Below, piece by piece: positions 23,571-31,681 of a stretch of DNA of 64,000 bases. Made by a program: the position numbers and the translations under genes. Where the stretch lies: the NCBI RefSeq assembly GCF_900105515.1, contig NZ_FNSY01000001.1:3720001-3784000 (forward strand), written 5' to 3'. A model generated the notes under the pieces. It was not told the origin of the DNA, did no database searches, and was given only the letters and a program-made list of their open reading frames with translations. The first letter of the stretch is position 1. Each line of letters begins with the position of its first letter. The stretch comes from Streptomyces sp. 2131.1 (GTDB lineage: Bacteria; Actinomycetota; Actinomycetes; Streptomycetales; Streptomycetaceae).

Positions 23571-23801
23571 ATGTATAAGCGAATGCTTCGCTCGGCGCTT
23601 GCCGCCTCGTTCGTTGCGGCCCTGGGTGTGGGGCTGTTGGGCGGCAGCGGCCTTGGGCAGGGCGGTGCGGGAGCTGCCACCGCCGGTGACATTGGCTGGA
23701 AAGCCCCGAACGCGGCAGCGGACATAGGCTGGGTTGCCCCCACTGCCAAGTCGGACATCGGTTGGGCGGTCGCGCCGGCCGATTCCGCTCCGGTCGCATG
23801 A
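23571..23801 (+). CDS. Small exported peptide precursor with three DIGW repeats
   Basis: 76 residues from ATG 23571, with GAGGA 11 nt upstream (ATG 23541 is a possible earlier start). MYKRMLR is a basic n-region, residues 8-25 are a hydrophobic helix, and A36-T37-A38 is a good signal-peptidase site. The predicted mature part is 38 residues and contains DIGW at 40-43, 51-54 and 62-65, an exact 11-residue period. It has no cysteines. The stop overlaps the next start (ATGA), so translation is coupled. I know no characterised family; a secreted signal, a repeat precursor that is further processed, or a surface peptide are possible. Confidence 0.75.
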   Translation: MYKRMLRSALAASFVAALGVGLLGGSGLGQGGAGAATAGDIGWKAPNAAADIGWVAPTAKSDIGWAVAPADSAPVA

Positions 23802-24118
23802 CCACCCCGCCGGACGACCGGACCTTCCGGCGTGAGATGGCGACCGCCTACCGGTCAGGGTGGCATTTCATCGATCTCGTCACGGCGCTGCCCCACCGTG
23901 GTGACTCGTTGATGGTCACTCTGTTCGGCGACCCGGTCGTCGTCGCCCGCGAGGACGACGGAGAGGTGCGCGCCTACCGTTGCCTGCGCAAGCCGCGGGG
24001 CGCGCCGCAGCCGGTGCGCTGCGCCATCCGGTACGACATGATTTTTGTGAATCTCGCACAGCGTGACCACCAGCTGTTCGAACCAGAAGCCATTTCCGCC
24101 ACCCCCCGCAGTGCCTGA
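23798..24118 (+). CDS. Rieske-domain-like protein lacking the Fe-S ligands
   Basis: 106 residues from ATG 23798, overlapping the peptide gene. The segment YRSGWHFIDLVTALPHRGDSL then VTLFGDPVVVAREDDGEVRAY resembles the N-terminus of Rieske ring-hydroxylase subunits. In those proteins the next residues are C-x-H ... C-x2-H. Here CLRKPRGAP and VRCAIRYDMIFVN replace them, so no 2Fe-2S cluster can be bound in the usual way. It may be a binding or maturation partner of the DIGW peptide. It is too short for an oxygenase. The family link is tentative. Confidence 0.65.
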   Translation: MTTPPDDRTFRREMATAYRSGWHFIDLVTALPHRGDSLMVTLFGDPVVVAREDDGEVRAYRCLRKPRGAPQPVRCAIRYDMIFVNLAQRDHQLFEPEAISATPRSA

Positions 24119-24164
24119 GCGATCCCCCGTCGTTCCACGTCGCTCAGACACTTCCCCCACACAG

Positions 24165-24197
24165 CGGCGCCACCGTGACCTGAACACGGTGGCGCCG
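24165..24197. terminator. Bidirectional terminator
   Basis: CGGCGCCACCGTG and its perfect complement (13 bp) flank a 7-nt loop, between the peptide operon and the convergent flavin/F420-type gene. Confidence 0.88.
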
Positions 24198-24225
24198 TTG
24201 TGCTGTCCCCGGCCGGGCGGCGCGT

Positions 24226-24630
24226 TCAGCCGCGGCCGAGGGCCCGGTCCAGGGTGATTTCGATGACGACCCGGTCCGGGTTGGGCGAGGGCACCCGGTC
24301 GTAGCGCTCCGTGTGGCGGCGTACGGCCTCCGCGACCCGTTCCGGGTCCGAGCTGATCCGGGCCACGCCCTCCAGGGTCGCCCAGCGGCGGCGGTGCACC
24401 TGGCATGCCGCGACGCGGGCGCCGTCCGGGCCGGCGGCCAGGATGTTGGCGACCTTGCGGCTGTGCTTGTTGGTGATCACCCGGGCGAGGCCGGCCTCGG
24501 GGTCGTACGTCACACACACCGGGACCACGTGCGGGGTGCCGTCGGGGCGGGGCGTGGTGAGCGTGCACACGTGGCTCTCGCGCCAGAACGCGAGGTACTC
24601 GGGGCTCGGCTGGTGTACGTCGACTGCCAT
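24226..24630 (-). CDS. PPOX-class FMN/F420-dependent protein
   Basis: 134 residues from ATG 24630. The split-barrel fold is recognisable from AFWRESHVCTLTTPRPDGTPHVVPV and ITNKHSRKVANI, followed by RWATLEGVARISSDPERV. These proteins bind FMN or coenzyme F420 in the cytoplasm and reduce small substrates. The actinobacterial PPOX class with this N-terminus often uses F420, but the cofactor cannot be decided by eye. It diverges from clpB, and the clpB HAIR boxes lie about 90-150 bp before its start. Confidence 0.85.
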   Translation of the reverse strand: MAVDVHQPSPEYLAFWRESHVCTLTTPRPDGTPHVVPVCVTYDPEAGLARVITNKHSRKVANILAAGPDGARVAACQVHRRRWATLEGVARISSDPERVAEAVRRHTERYDRVPSPNPDRVVIEITLDRALGRG

Positions 24631-24719
24631 GGCCCCAGCGTAGGCCCGCCGCGACGGCCTGCGGTGGCGGGTGCCCGCAGCGGCCGGTTCACTCGAAGAG
24701 GGCAGGGCCGCCTTTTCGC

Positions 24720-24740
24720 CTTGAGTGGAAAGCGCTCAAC
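24720..24740 (+). promoter_or_regulatory. HAIR-like HspR operator upstream of clpB, distal
   Basis: CTTGAGT-N7-GCTCAAC: the left arm is perfect; the right arm matches the consensus ACTCAAG at 5 of 7 positions. Confidence 0.8.
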
Positions 24741-24756
24741 TTTCGGCGCGCCGTGC

Positions 24757-24777
24757 CTTGAGTGGAATAGACTCAAC
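24757..24777 (+). promoter_or_regulatory. HAIR HspR operator upstream of clpB, proximal
   Basis: CTTGAGT-N7-ACTCAAC matches the HAIR consensus at all but the last base, 67 bp before the clpB start. Confidence 0.88.
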
Positions 24778-24843
24778 TTTGTACACGTTCACCGTGTCAG
24801 AAGTGGGAGTCGGACCAGTCGTCGCAAGGAGGAGACAGCGCAC

Positions 24844-27438
24844 GTGGACGCCGAGCTGACCAACAGGAGCCGGGACGCCATCAACGCGGCCACCAGCAGG
24901 GCCGTGAAGGACGGCCACCCCGATCTGACCCCGGGGCATCTGCTGCTCGCGCTGCTCTCGGGTGAGGACAACGAGAACCTCGTCGATCTGCTGGCCGCCG
25001 TCGAGGCCGACCAGATCGCCGTACGCACCGAGACCGAACGGCTCCTGGGCGCACTGCCCAGCGTGACCGGGTCGACGGTGTCCCCGCCCCAGCCCAACCG
25101 CGAGCTGCTCGCCGTCATCGCGGACGCCGCGCAGCGCGCCAAGGAGCTGGGCGACGATTACATCTCCACCGAGCACCTGCTGATCGGGATCGCCGCGAAG
25201 GGCGGCCGGGCCGGTGAGATCCTCGACGGGCAGGGTGCCGGTGCGAAGAAGCTGCTGGACGCGTTCGAGAAGAGCAGGGGAGGGCGACGGGTGACCACTC
25301 CCGACCCGGAGGGCCAGTACAAGGCCCTGGAGAAATTCGGCACCGACTTCACCGCCGCCGCGCGCGACGGCAAGCTCGACCCGGTCATCGGGCGCGATCA
25401 GGAGATCCGGCGGGTCGTCCAGGTGCTCTCGCGGCGCACCAAGAACAACCCGGTGCTCATCGGTGAGCCCGGCGTCGGCAAGACCGCCGTCGTCGAGGGG
25501 CTCGCCCAGCGCATCGTCAAGGGCGACGTTCCCGAGTCCCTGAAGAACAAACGGCTCGTCTCGCTCGACCTGGGCGCGATGGTCGCGGGCGCGAAGTACC
25601 GCGGCGAGTTCGAGGAGCGCCTGAAGACCGTCCTTTCCGAGATCAAGGAGAGCGACGGCCAGATCATCACGTTCATCGACGAACTGCACACCGTCGTGGG
25701 CGCGGGCGCCGGCGGTGACTCCGCGATGGACGCGGGCAACATGCTCAAGCCGATGCTGGCCCGCGGCGAGCTGCGGATGGTCGGCGCGACCACGCTCGAC
25801 GAGTACCGCGAGCGCATCGAGAAGGACCCCGCTCTGGAGCGCCGCTTCCAGCAGGTGCTGGTGGCGGAGCCGTCCGTCGAGGACACCATCGCGATCCTGC
25901 GCGGACTCAAGGGCCGTTACGAGGCCCACCACAAGGTGCAGATCGCGGACGCGTCCCTGGTCGCCGCCGCGACCCTGTCCGACCGCTACATCACCTCGCG
26001 CTTCCTTCCCGACAAGGCCATCGACCTCGTCGACGAGGCGGCCTCCCGGCTGCGCATGGAGATCGACTCCTCGCCCGTCGAGATCGACGAACTCCAGCGC
26101 TCCGTCGACCGCCTGCACATGGAGGAGCTGGCCCTCAGGAACGAGACCGACCCCGCCTCCAGGCAGCGCCTGGAGAAGCTGCGCCGCGACCTCGCCGACA
26201 AGGAGGAGGAGCTGCGCGGTCTCAACGCCCGCTGGGAGAAGGAGAAGCAGGGCCTCAACCGCGTCGGTGAACTGAAGGAACGACTCGACGACCTGCGCGG
26301 CCAGGCCGAACGCGCCCAGCGCGACGGCGACTTCGACACCGCCTCCAAGCTGCTGTACGGGGAGATCCCCGGGCTTGAACGCGAGCTCGCCGAGGCCGCC
26401 GAGGCCGAGGAGGAAGCAGCGAAGGAGCCCAAGGAGACCCTGGTCAAGGAGGAGGTCGGGCCGGACGACATCGCCGATGTCGTCGGCGCCTGGACCGGCA
26501 TCCCGGCCGGCCGCCTCCTGGAGGGCGAGACGCAGAAGCTGCTGCGCATGGAGTCGGAGCTGGGCAGGCGCCTGATCGGGCAGACCGAAGCCGTGCAGGC
26601 CGTCTCGGACGCGGTACGCCGCACCCGCGCCGGCATCGCCGACCCCGACCGCCCCACCGGCTCGTTCCTGTTCCTCGGGCCGACCGGTGTCGGCAAGACC
26701 GAGCTGGCGAAGGCCCTCGCGGACTTCCTCTTCGACGACGAGCGGGCCATGGTCCGCATCGACATGAGCGAGTACAGCGAGAAGCACAGCGTCGCCCGGC
26801 TTGTCGGCGCCCCGCCCGGATACGTCGGTTACGAGGAGGGCGGCCAGCTCACGGAGGCGGTCCGCCGCCGCCCGTACACCGTCGTCCTGCTGGACGAGGT
26901 CGAGAAGGCCCACCCCGAGGTCTTCGACATCCTGCTCCAGGTCCTCGACGACGGCCGGCTCACCGACGGGCAGGGCCGGACGGTGGACTTCCGGAACACC
27001 ATCCTGATCCTCACGTCCAACCTCGGCAGCCAGTTCCTGACCGACCCCCTCGCCAAGCCGGAGGAGAAGAAGCGGCAGGTCCTGGAGGTCGTACGGGCCT
27101 CGTTCAAGCCGGAGTTCCTCAACCGGCTGGACGACCTGGTGGTCTTCTCGGCGCTGTCGGGCGACGAGCTCGCGCACATCGCGGGCCTCCAGATCGACCG
27201 GCTCGCCAAGCGCCTCGCCGACCGCAGGCTCACCCTGGACGTCACGCCGGAGGCCCTGGCCTGGCTGGCCGAGGAGGGCAACGATCCGGCGTACGGCGCC
27301 CGGCCGCTGCGCCGTCTCATCCAGACGGCGATCGGTGACCGGCTCGCGAAGGAGATCCTGGCGGGCGAGATCAGGGACGGCGACACGGTCCGCGTGGACC
27401 GGTTCGAGGACGGCCTGATCGTCGGCGCGGCGACCTGA
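24844..27438 (+). CDS. clpB: ATP-dependent disaggregase ClpB
   Basis: 864 residues from GTG 24844; AAGGAGGAG lies 9 nt upstream. The N-domain has two Clp repeats. The first AAA+ module has GEPGVGKT near 207. The middle coiled-coil domain (about 400-530; SSPVEIDELQRSVDRLHMEE onward) distinguishes ClpB from ClpA/ClpC. The second module has GPTGVGKTELAKAL near 611 and GAPPGYVGYEEGG as the pore loop. Together with DnaK it resolves protein aggregates. Two HAIR boxes place it under HspR, like the dnaK operon 10 kb away. A strong hairpin follows. Confidence 0.97.
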   Translation: MDAELTNRSRDAINAATSRAVKDGHPDLTPGHLLLALLSGEDNENLVDLLAAVEADQIAVRTETERLLGALPSVTGSTVSPPQPNRELLAVIADAAQRAKELGDDYISTEHLLIGIAAKGGRAGEILDGQGAGAKKLLDAFEKSRGGRRVTTPDPEGQYKALEKFGTDFTAAARDGKLDPVIGRDQEIRRVVQVLSRRTKNNPVLIGEPGVGKTAVVEGLAQRIVKGDVPESLKNKRLVSLDLGAMVAGAKYRGEFEERLKTVLSEIKESDGQIITFIDELHTVVGAGAGGDSAMDAGNMLKPMLARGELRMVGATTLDEYRERIEKDPALERRFQQVLVAEPSVEDTIAILRGLKGRYEAHHKVQIADASLVAAATLSDRYITSRFLPDKAIDLVDEAASRLRMEIDSSPVEIDELQRSVDRLHMEELALRNETDPASRQRLEKLRRDLADKEEELRGLNARWEKEKQGLNRVGELKERLDDLRGQAERAQRDGDFDTASKLLYGEIPGLERELAEAAEAEEEAAKEPKETLVKEEVGPDDIADVVGAWTGIPAGRLLEGETQKLLRMESELGRRLIGQTEAVQAVSDAVRRTRAGIADPDRPTGSFLFLGPTGVGKTELAKALADFLFDDERAMVRIDMSEYSEKHSVARLVGAPPGYVGYEEGGQLTEAVRRRPYTVVLLDEVEKAHPEVFDILLQVLDDGRLTDGQGRTVDFRNTILILTSNLGSQFLTDPLAKPEEKKRQVLEVVRASFKPEFLNRLDDLVVFSALSGDELAHIAGLQIDRLAKRLADRRLTLDVTPEALAWLAEEGNDPAYGARPLRRLIQTAIGDRLAKEILAGEIRDGDTVRVDRFEDGLIVGAAT

Positions 27439-27452
27439 GGGGGCGGCCCGTG

Positions 27453-27488
27453 GGAATGTGACACCCGCAAGCTCGGGTGTCACATTCC
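27453..27488 (+). terminator. clpB terminator
   Basis: GGAATGTGACACCCG pairs perfectly over 15 bp with CGGGTGTCACATTCC around a 6-nt loop, 15 bp after the clpB stop. Confidence 0.88.
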
Positions 27489-27735
27489 GTGCCAGATGTG
27501 ATCCATTCTTCAACATCGGAATCGAGCCAAACGCTGTGTCCGGCTCCTGCCGCGTCAACTTCTTCCCAGGAGCTGGCGCGGTCCCCTCGTACCCCCTCTG
27601 GCAAGGGAGTTCGGGACGTGGCACCGCGCTGTCCGGCCGGGGCCCCGCGCATAAACAGGACACCCTTCCCCACCTGCGGCAACCTTCTCGTGGCTGGGGT
27701 TAGAGGTCGGATCGGGTGGCCGGTAGCGTGCCCGC

Positions 27736-29001
27736 ATGAACGAGCGGACAGGCGATGTGGCAACCAATGGACCCAAAAAGTCCAGACCTGACAACCTCTT
27801 TCACCTTGGCGAATTCCGTACCCTTTGGGCTGCCTACGCTCAGTCGATCCTGGGCGACCAGCTGGCTCGTGTGGCGCTGTCACTGCTTGTTTTCGAACGG
27901 ACGGACTCGCCGGGATGGACGGCGGCGACCTACGCGCTGACGACTCTGCCGGCCCTGCTGTCCGGAGTGCTGCTCTCCGGACTGGCGGACCGGTTCCCCC
28001 GGCGCACGGTCATGATCAGCTGCGACCTGACCCGGATGGTGCTGGTCGGGCTGATGGCGCTGCCGGGGATGCCTTTGCCGCTGCTCGCCGGACTGCTGGT
28101 GCTGGCGCAGCTGGCCGAGGCGCCCTTCGCCGCCGCCCAGGGCGCGCTGCTGCCCACCGTGCTCGGCGTCCAGCGCTACGAGCGCGGTCAGCGGATCATG
28201 CAGATCACCCACCAGGCGGGCCAGCTGGTCGGTTTCGCCGGGGGCGGGCTGCTCGTCGCGTGGCTGGGCAGCAACCGCTCGCTGACGGTGAACGCGGCGA
28301 CCTTCCTGATCTCGGCGGCCCTCGTCCGGTTCGGGGTGAAGGCCCGCCCGGTCGCGAACGCCGAGGCCCGCACGGTGAAGCTCGGTGCCCAGGTCCGCGG
28401 TGCCGCCGCACTGATCTGGTCGGACCGCAGGCTGCGCTCGCTGCTCGTACTGGGCTGGCTCGCGGCCTTCATCGTCCTGCCGGAGGGGCTGGCCGCGCCG
28501 TTCGCGGACGAGGCGGGCGGCGGGGCCTACGCGGTGGGGCTGTTGCTCGCCTCGCATCCGGCGGGCATGGTCCTGGGGGCGGCCCTGCTGGGACGCTCCG
28601 GGGTCGGGGACGGCACCCGGAGCAGACTCCTCGGCCCGCTGGCGGTCGCCGCGAATCTGCCGCTGGTCTTCTACCTGCTCGGTCCCCGTACGGAAGTGGC
28701 GATGCTCCTCCTGTTCATCGCCGGGGTGTGTTCGGCGTACCAGATCACCGCCGGGGCCACCTTCGTCCTGCTGACCCCGGCCGACCGGCGGGGCCAGGCT
28801 CTGGGGCTCGCCCGGTCGGGGATGATCGCCATGCAGGGCATCGGCGTGGCGGCCGGAGGCGTGGTGACCGAGCTGACCGGGTCACCGGCGAACACCATCG
28901 GCGCCTCCGGGCTCCTCGGGGCGGTCTGCGCCGTCCTGGTCGCCATTGCCTGGGCCCGGGCCCGGGGAACCGGGGCGGAGATGATTCCGAAGAACGCGTA
29001 G
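27736..29001 (+). CDS. MFS transporter
   Basis: 421 residues from ATG 27736. About twelve hydrophobic segments start at FRTLWAAYAQSILGDQLARVALSLLVF. The loop GLADRFPRRTVMI between helices 2 and 3 is the MFS motif A. A central basic loop precedes the second half. The sequence resembles DHA3-type drug efflux proteins. Substrate unknown. The 247 bp upstream of it hold no gene or clear repeat. No linked regulator is present; a YbjN gene follows on the same strand after 81 bp. Confidence 0.85.
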   Translation: MNERTGDVATNGPKKSRPDNLFHLGEFRTLWAAYAQSILGDQLARVALSLLVFERTDSPGWTAATYALTTLPALLSGVLLSGLADRFPRRTVMISCDLTRMVLVGLMALPGMPLPLLAGLLVLAQLAEAPFAAAQGALLPTVLGVQRYERGQRIMQITHQAGQLVGFAGGGLLVAWLGSNRSLTVNAATFLISAALVRFGVKARPVANAEARTVKLGAQVRGAAALIWSDRRLRSLLVLGWLAAFIVLPEGLAAPFADEAGGGAYAVGLLLASHPAGMVLGAALLGRSGVGDGTRSRLLGPLAVAANLPLVFYLLGPRTEVAMLLLFIAGVCSAYQITAGATFVLLTPADRRGQALGLARSGMIAMQGIGVAAGGVVTELTGSPANTIGASGLLGAVCAVLVAIAWARARGTGAEMIPKNA

Positions 29002-29082
29002 CCCCGGGCGGTCTACGCCCCGGAGGCCAAACGCGGCTAGGGTCGTCGGCAGGAAACCACGAGATCCACAGGAGTACCGGCA

Positions 29083-29643
29083 ATGTCTATCGACCCGTCC
29101 TCGATTCCCAACTTCGGGGCTCAGCCCGAACCGCAGGCGACAGGACCGGAGGGCCCCGTCGTCCCCGACCAGGACCTCGTCAAGCAGCTGCTGGACCAGA
29201 TGGAGCTGAAGTACGTCGTCGACGACGAGGGCGACCTCGCCGCGCCGTGGGAGGAATTCCGCACGTACTTCATGTTCCGGGGCGAGGGCGAGCAGCAGGT
29301 CTTCTCGGTCCGTACGTTCTACGACCGCCCGCACGCCACGGACCAGCGCCCGGTCCTGCTCGACGCGATCGACGACTGGAACCGCCGCACCCTGTGGCCC
29401 AAGGTCTACACGCACACCCACGAGCACGAGGAGGACTCCGAGGAGACCGGCACCTCGGTCCGCCTGATCGGTGAGGCGCAGATGCTCATCGGCACCGGCG
29501 TCTCGCTGGAGCACTTCGTCTCCTCGACGGTGAGCTGGGTGCGCGCCTCCATCGAGTTCGACAAGTGGCTGCTGGAGCGCCTGGGCCTGGCCCCGGCCGA
29601 GCAGAAGGCGGAAGGCGCGGAGCAGGACGCTCCGGAGGCCTGA
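29083..29643 (+). CDS. YbjN-domain protein
   Basis: 186 residues from ATG 29083, with AGGAG 10 nt upstream. LVKQLLDQMELKYVVDDEGDLAAPW followed by RTYFMFRGEGEQQVFSVRTFYDR is the YbjN fold (related to type III secretion chaperone-like proteins). LDAIDDWNRRTLWPKVY and VRASIEFDKWLLERLG are also typical. It is a soluble acidic protein of unknown biochemical role, widely conserved in Streptomyces. The N-terminal 25 residues and C-terminal tail look disordered. Confidence 0.85.
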   Translation: MSIDPSSIPNFGAQPEPQATGPEGPVVPDQDLVKQLLDQMELKYVVDDEGDLAAPWEEFRTYFMFRGEGEQQVFSVRTFYDRPHATDQRPVLLDAIDDWNRRTLWPKVYTHTHEHEEDSEETGTSVRLIGEAQMLIGTGVSLEHFVSSTVSWVRASIEFDKWLLERLGLAPAEQKAEGAEQDAPEA

Positions 29644-29655
29644 GCGCAGGTGTTT

Positions 29656-29696
29656 CGACGAGGCCCGGTGCGGGAATCCCGCACCGGGCCTCGTCG
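29656..29696. terminator. Bidirectional terminator
   Basis: A 19-bp perfect stem (CGACGAGGCCCGGTGCGGG and complement) with loop AAT separates the convergent YbjN and aminotransferase genes. Confidence 0.92.
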
Positions 29697-29700
29697 TGTG

Positions 29701-30879
29701 TCACAACTGCTTGAGCCGGGTAACGGCCTCTTCCAGCACATCCGTCCTCTTGCAGAAGGTGAAGCGGACGAAGGGCGCGCCCTGGTCCCGGTGGTCGTAG
29801 AAGACGGCGTTGGGGACGCCCACCACCCCGCACCGCTCCGGCAGCGCCCGGCAGAACGCGATGCCGTCGCCGGTGGCGTCGAGCGGGCGGATGTCGGTGG
29901 TGACGAAGTACGTGCCGGCCGGGCGGTACACCGCGAACCCGGCCTCGGTGAGCCCCGCGCACAGCAGGTCCCGCTTGGCGCGCAGGCCGGCGCGCAGCTC
30001 CTCGTAGAAGCTGTCGGGCAGCCGCAGCGCCTCGGCGACCGCGTACTGGAGGGGGCCGCCGGAGACGTACGTCAGGTACTGCTTGGCCGAGCGGACCGCC
30101 GTCACCAGCTCGGCGCTGCCGGTGACCCAGCCGATTTTCCAACCGGTGTACGAAAATGTCTTGCCGGCTGAAGAAATGGTGACCGTGCGCTCGCGCATGC
30201 CGGGGAAGCCCGCCAGCGGCAGGTGCTCGCCCTCGAAGACCAGGTGTTCGTAGACCTCGTCCGTGACGACGAGCAGGTCGTGTTCGCACGCCAGCTCGGC
30301 GATGGCGCCGAGTTCCTCGCGGCTCAGCACGGTGCCGGTCGGGTTGTGCGGGGTGTTGATCAGCAGCAGCCGGGTACGGCGCGTGACCGCCGCGCGCAGT
30401 TCGTCGAGATCCAGCCGGTAGGTGCCGGCGGAGGTGTCGGGACGCAGCGTCACGGGAACGCGCGTGGCGCCCGCCATGGCGATGCAGGCGGCGTACGAGT
30501 CGTAGTACGGCTCCAGCGCGACGACCTCGTCACCGGGCTCCAGGAGCGCCAGGAGCGAGGCGGCGATGGCCTCGGTGGCACCCGCCGTGACCAGGACCTC
30601 CGTGTCGGGGTCGTAGGCCAGGCCGTAGCGCCGCTGCTGATGCGCGGCGATCGCGGTGCGCAGCTCGGGGACTCCGGGACCGGGCGGGTACTGGTTTCCG
30701 TGGCCGGCGCGCAGGGAACGCACCGCGGCTTCGCGGACCTCCTCCGGGCCGTCGGTGTCCGGGAAGCCCTGGCCGAGGTTGATGGCTCCGGTGCGTACGG
30801 CCAGCGCGGACATCTCCGCGAAGATCGTCGTTCCGAACTCGGCGAGGCGGCGGTTGAGCAGCGGTCGTCCGTGTGTCAT
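29701..30879 (-). CDS. Class I/II PLP aminotransferase (DapC/kynurenine aminotransferase-like)
   Basis: 392 residues from ATG 30879, preceded by AGGA at 8 nt. INLGQGFPDTDGPEEV, INTPHNPTG, VTDEVYEHL and SSAGKTFSYTGWKIGW (PLP lysine in SSAGK) mark aminotransferase fold type I. The overall pattern, including TTIFAEMSALAVRTGA at the start and VRFTFCKR at the end, strongly resembles the mycobacterial DapC-type N-succinyldiaminopimelate aminotransferase. The same subgroup includes kynurenine and methionine aminotransferases. Its location in a region with tryptophan catabolic genes 11 kb away does not settle the substrate. Confidence 0.85.
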   Translation of the reverse strand: MTHGRPLLNRRLAEFGTTIFAEMSALAVRTGAINLGQGFPDTDGPEEVREAAVRSLRAGHGNQYPPGPGVPELRTAIAAHQQRRYGLAYDPDTEVLVTAGATEAIAASLLALLEPGDEVVALEPYYDSYAACIAMAGATRVPVTLRPDTSAGTYRLDLDELRAAVTRRTRLLLINTPHNPTGTVLSREELGAIAELACEHDLLVVTDEVYEHLVFEGEHLPLAGFPGMRERTVTISSAGKTFSYTGWKIGWVTGSAELVTAVRSAKQYLTYVSGGPLQYAVAEALRLPDSFYEELRAGLRAKRDLLCAGLTEAGFAVYRPAGTYFVTTDIRPLDATGDGIAFCRALPERCGVVGVPNAVFYDHRDQGAPFVRFTFCKRTDVLEEAVTRLKQL

Positions 30880-31015
30880 GGCCGCCATCCTGCGCGCAAG
30901 CTCTGGAGTTGCTCAAGTCTGCTTTGGCCGTACGGGGGCGGGGGCATCTCCCCTGCACGCCGCTACGGGCGCGGAGCGGGGGCCTCGCTTCGGGGGACGG
31001 AAGGACGTGAGGTTC

Positions 31016-31345
31016 ATGGGTGGTGTGCTCTTCGGGGTGATTCTGGTCGTGCTGGTCGTGGGCCTCGTCGGAGGGACCGCGCGGGCCGGCGGGCGGGGGC
31101 GCGCGTCGTCGCGCAGGCGACGGCGCGGTGCGGCGGGAGGTTCGGCGGCCGGCGGCAGCTGGTGGGCCGGTGGCGGTGACGGGGGCTCGTCCTGCGGCAG
31201 CGGCGGGCACTCGGGCGGCCACTCCGGCGGGGGCGGTCACTCCGGCGGGCACTCCTGCGGCGGGGGCCACTCCTGCGGCGGCGGCTCATCGTGCGGCGGG
31301 GGTTCCTCGTGCGGCGGCGGGGGCGGATGCGGCGGAGGCAGCTGA
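31016..31345 (+). CDS. Small membrane protein with Cys/His/Gly-rich tail
   Basis: 109 residues from ATG 31016. One membrane helix (VLFGVILVVLVVGLVGG) is followed by a strongly basic stretch (RGRASSRRRRRG). Residues about 58-109 are almost entirely Gly, Ser, His and Cys, with six cysteines and five histidines in HSGG, HSCGGG and SSCGGG units. The tail could bind metal or cross-link through disulfides. The Arg cluster suggests the tail faces the cytoplasm. No family recognised. Low complexity means the frame is supported mainly by the membrane helix and by the stop at the end of the repeat. Confidence 0.6.
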   Translation: MGGVLFGVILVVLVVGLVGGTARAGGRGRASSRRRRRGAAGGSAAGGSWWAGGGDGGSSCGSGGHSGGHSGGGGHSGGHSCGGGHSCGGGSSCGGGSSCGGGGGCGGGS

Positions 31346-31681
31346 CACGGGGCAGTCGGTCCGCGCGGGCGTGTCCCCGGACACGCCGCGGAGCCCGGCG
31401 GGACACCCGGCGCGCGTGCCAAGTCCCGTCGGGCACCTTTTTGTTGAGCCGTGCGACGGGTCTGCGGTGAACACGTGAGCGGGTGGCCCCCGAGGGGATG
31501 GAAACCCCGGCAAGTTGGTCAAAAACGCTGTGAGTGCGGCGTAGTTCGTGATTCCCTCGTTGGAGAGAACATTCAGCCCTCGGACCCCAGTTGGACCTGA
31601 TCGGGCGCTTCCCACCTCCCACGCGCACGACGCGGGGGCGTCCCCTGTCCACGTGTCCATGCGTGTTTGCGGAGCCGACCC
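31346..31681. other. Intergenic region, 336 bp
   Basis: No gene visible. It contains a probable terminator at 31364-31390 and, near 31418-31443, a GTGCC ... GGCAC inverted repeat followed by a run of T. Promoter signals for the DUF2617 gene must lie in the second half but are not obvious. Confidence 0.5.
31364..31390 (+). terminator. Probable terminator after the Cys-rich protein gene
   Basis: GGCGTGTCC and GGACACGCC pair around a very short loop, with additional GC-rich flanks, 20 bp after the stop. Confidence 0.6.

Noticed and set aside
19326..24118. Regulator array plus peptide as a classical lanthipeptide locus
   Set aside because: The peptide has no cysteine, and no lanthionine synthetase, protease or ABC transporter is present.
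24736..27663. 975-codon minus-strand frame opposite clpB
   Set aside because: It is antisense to a certain ClpB gene and shows no family motifs.
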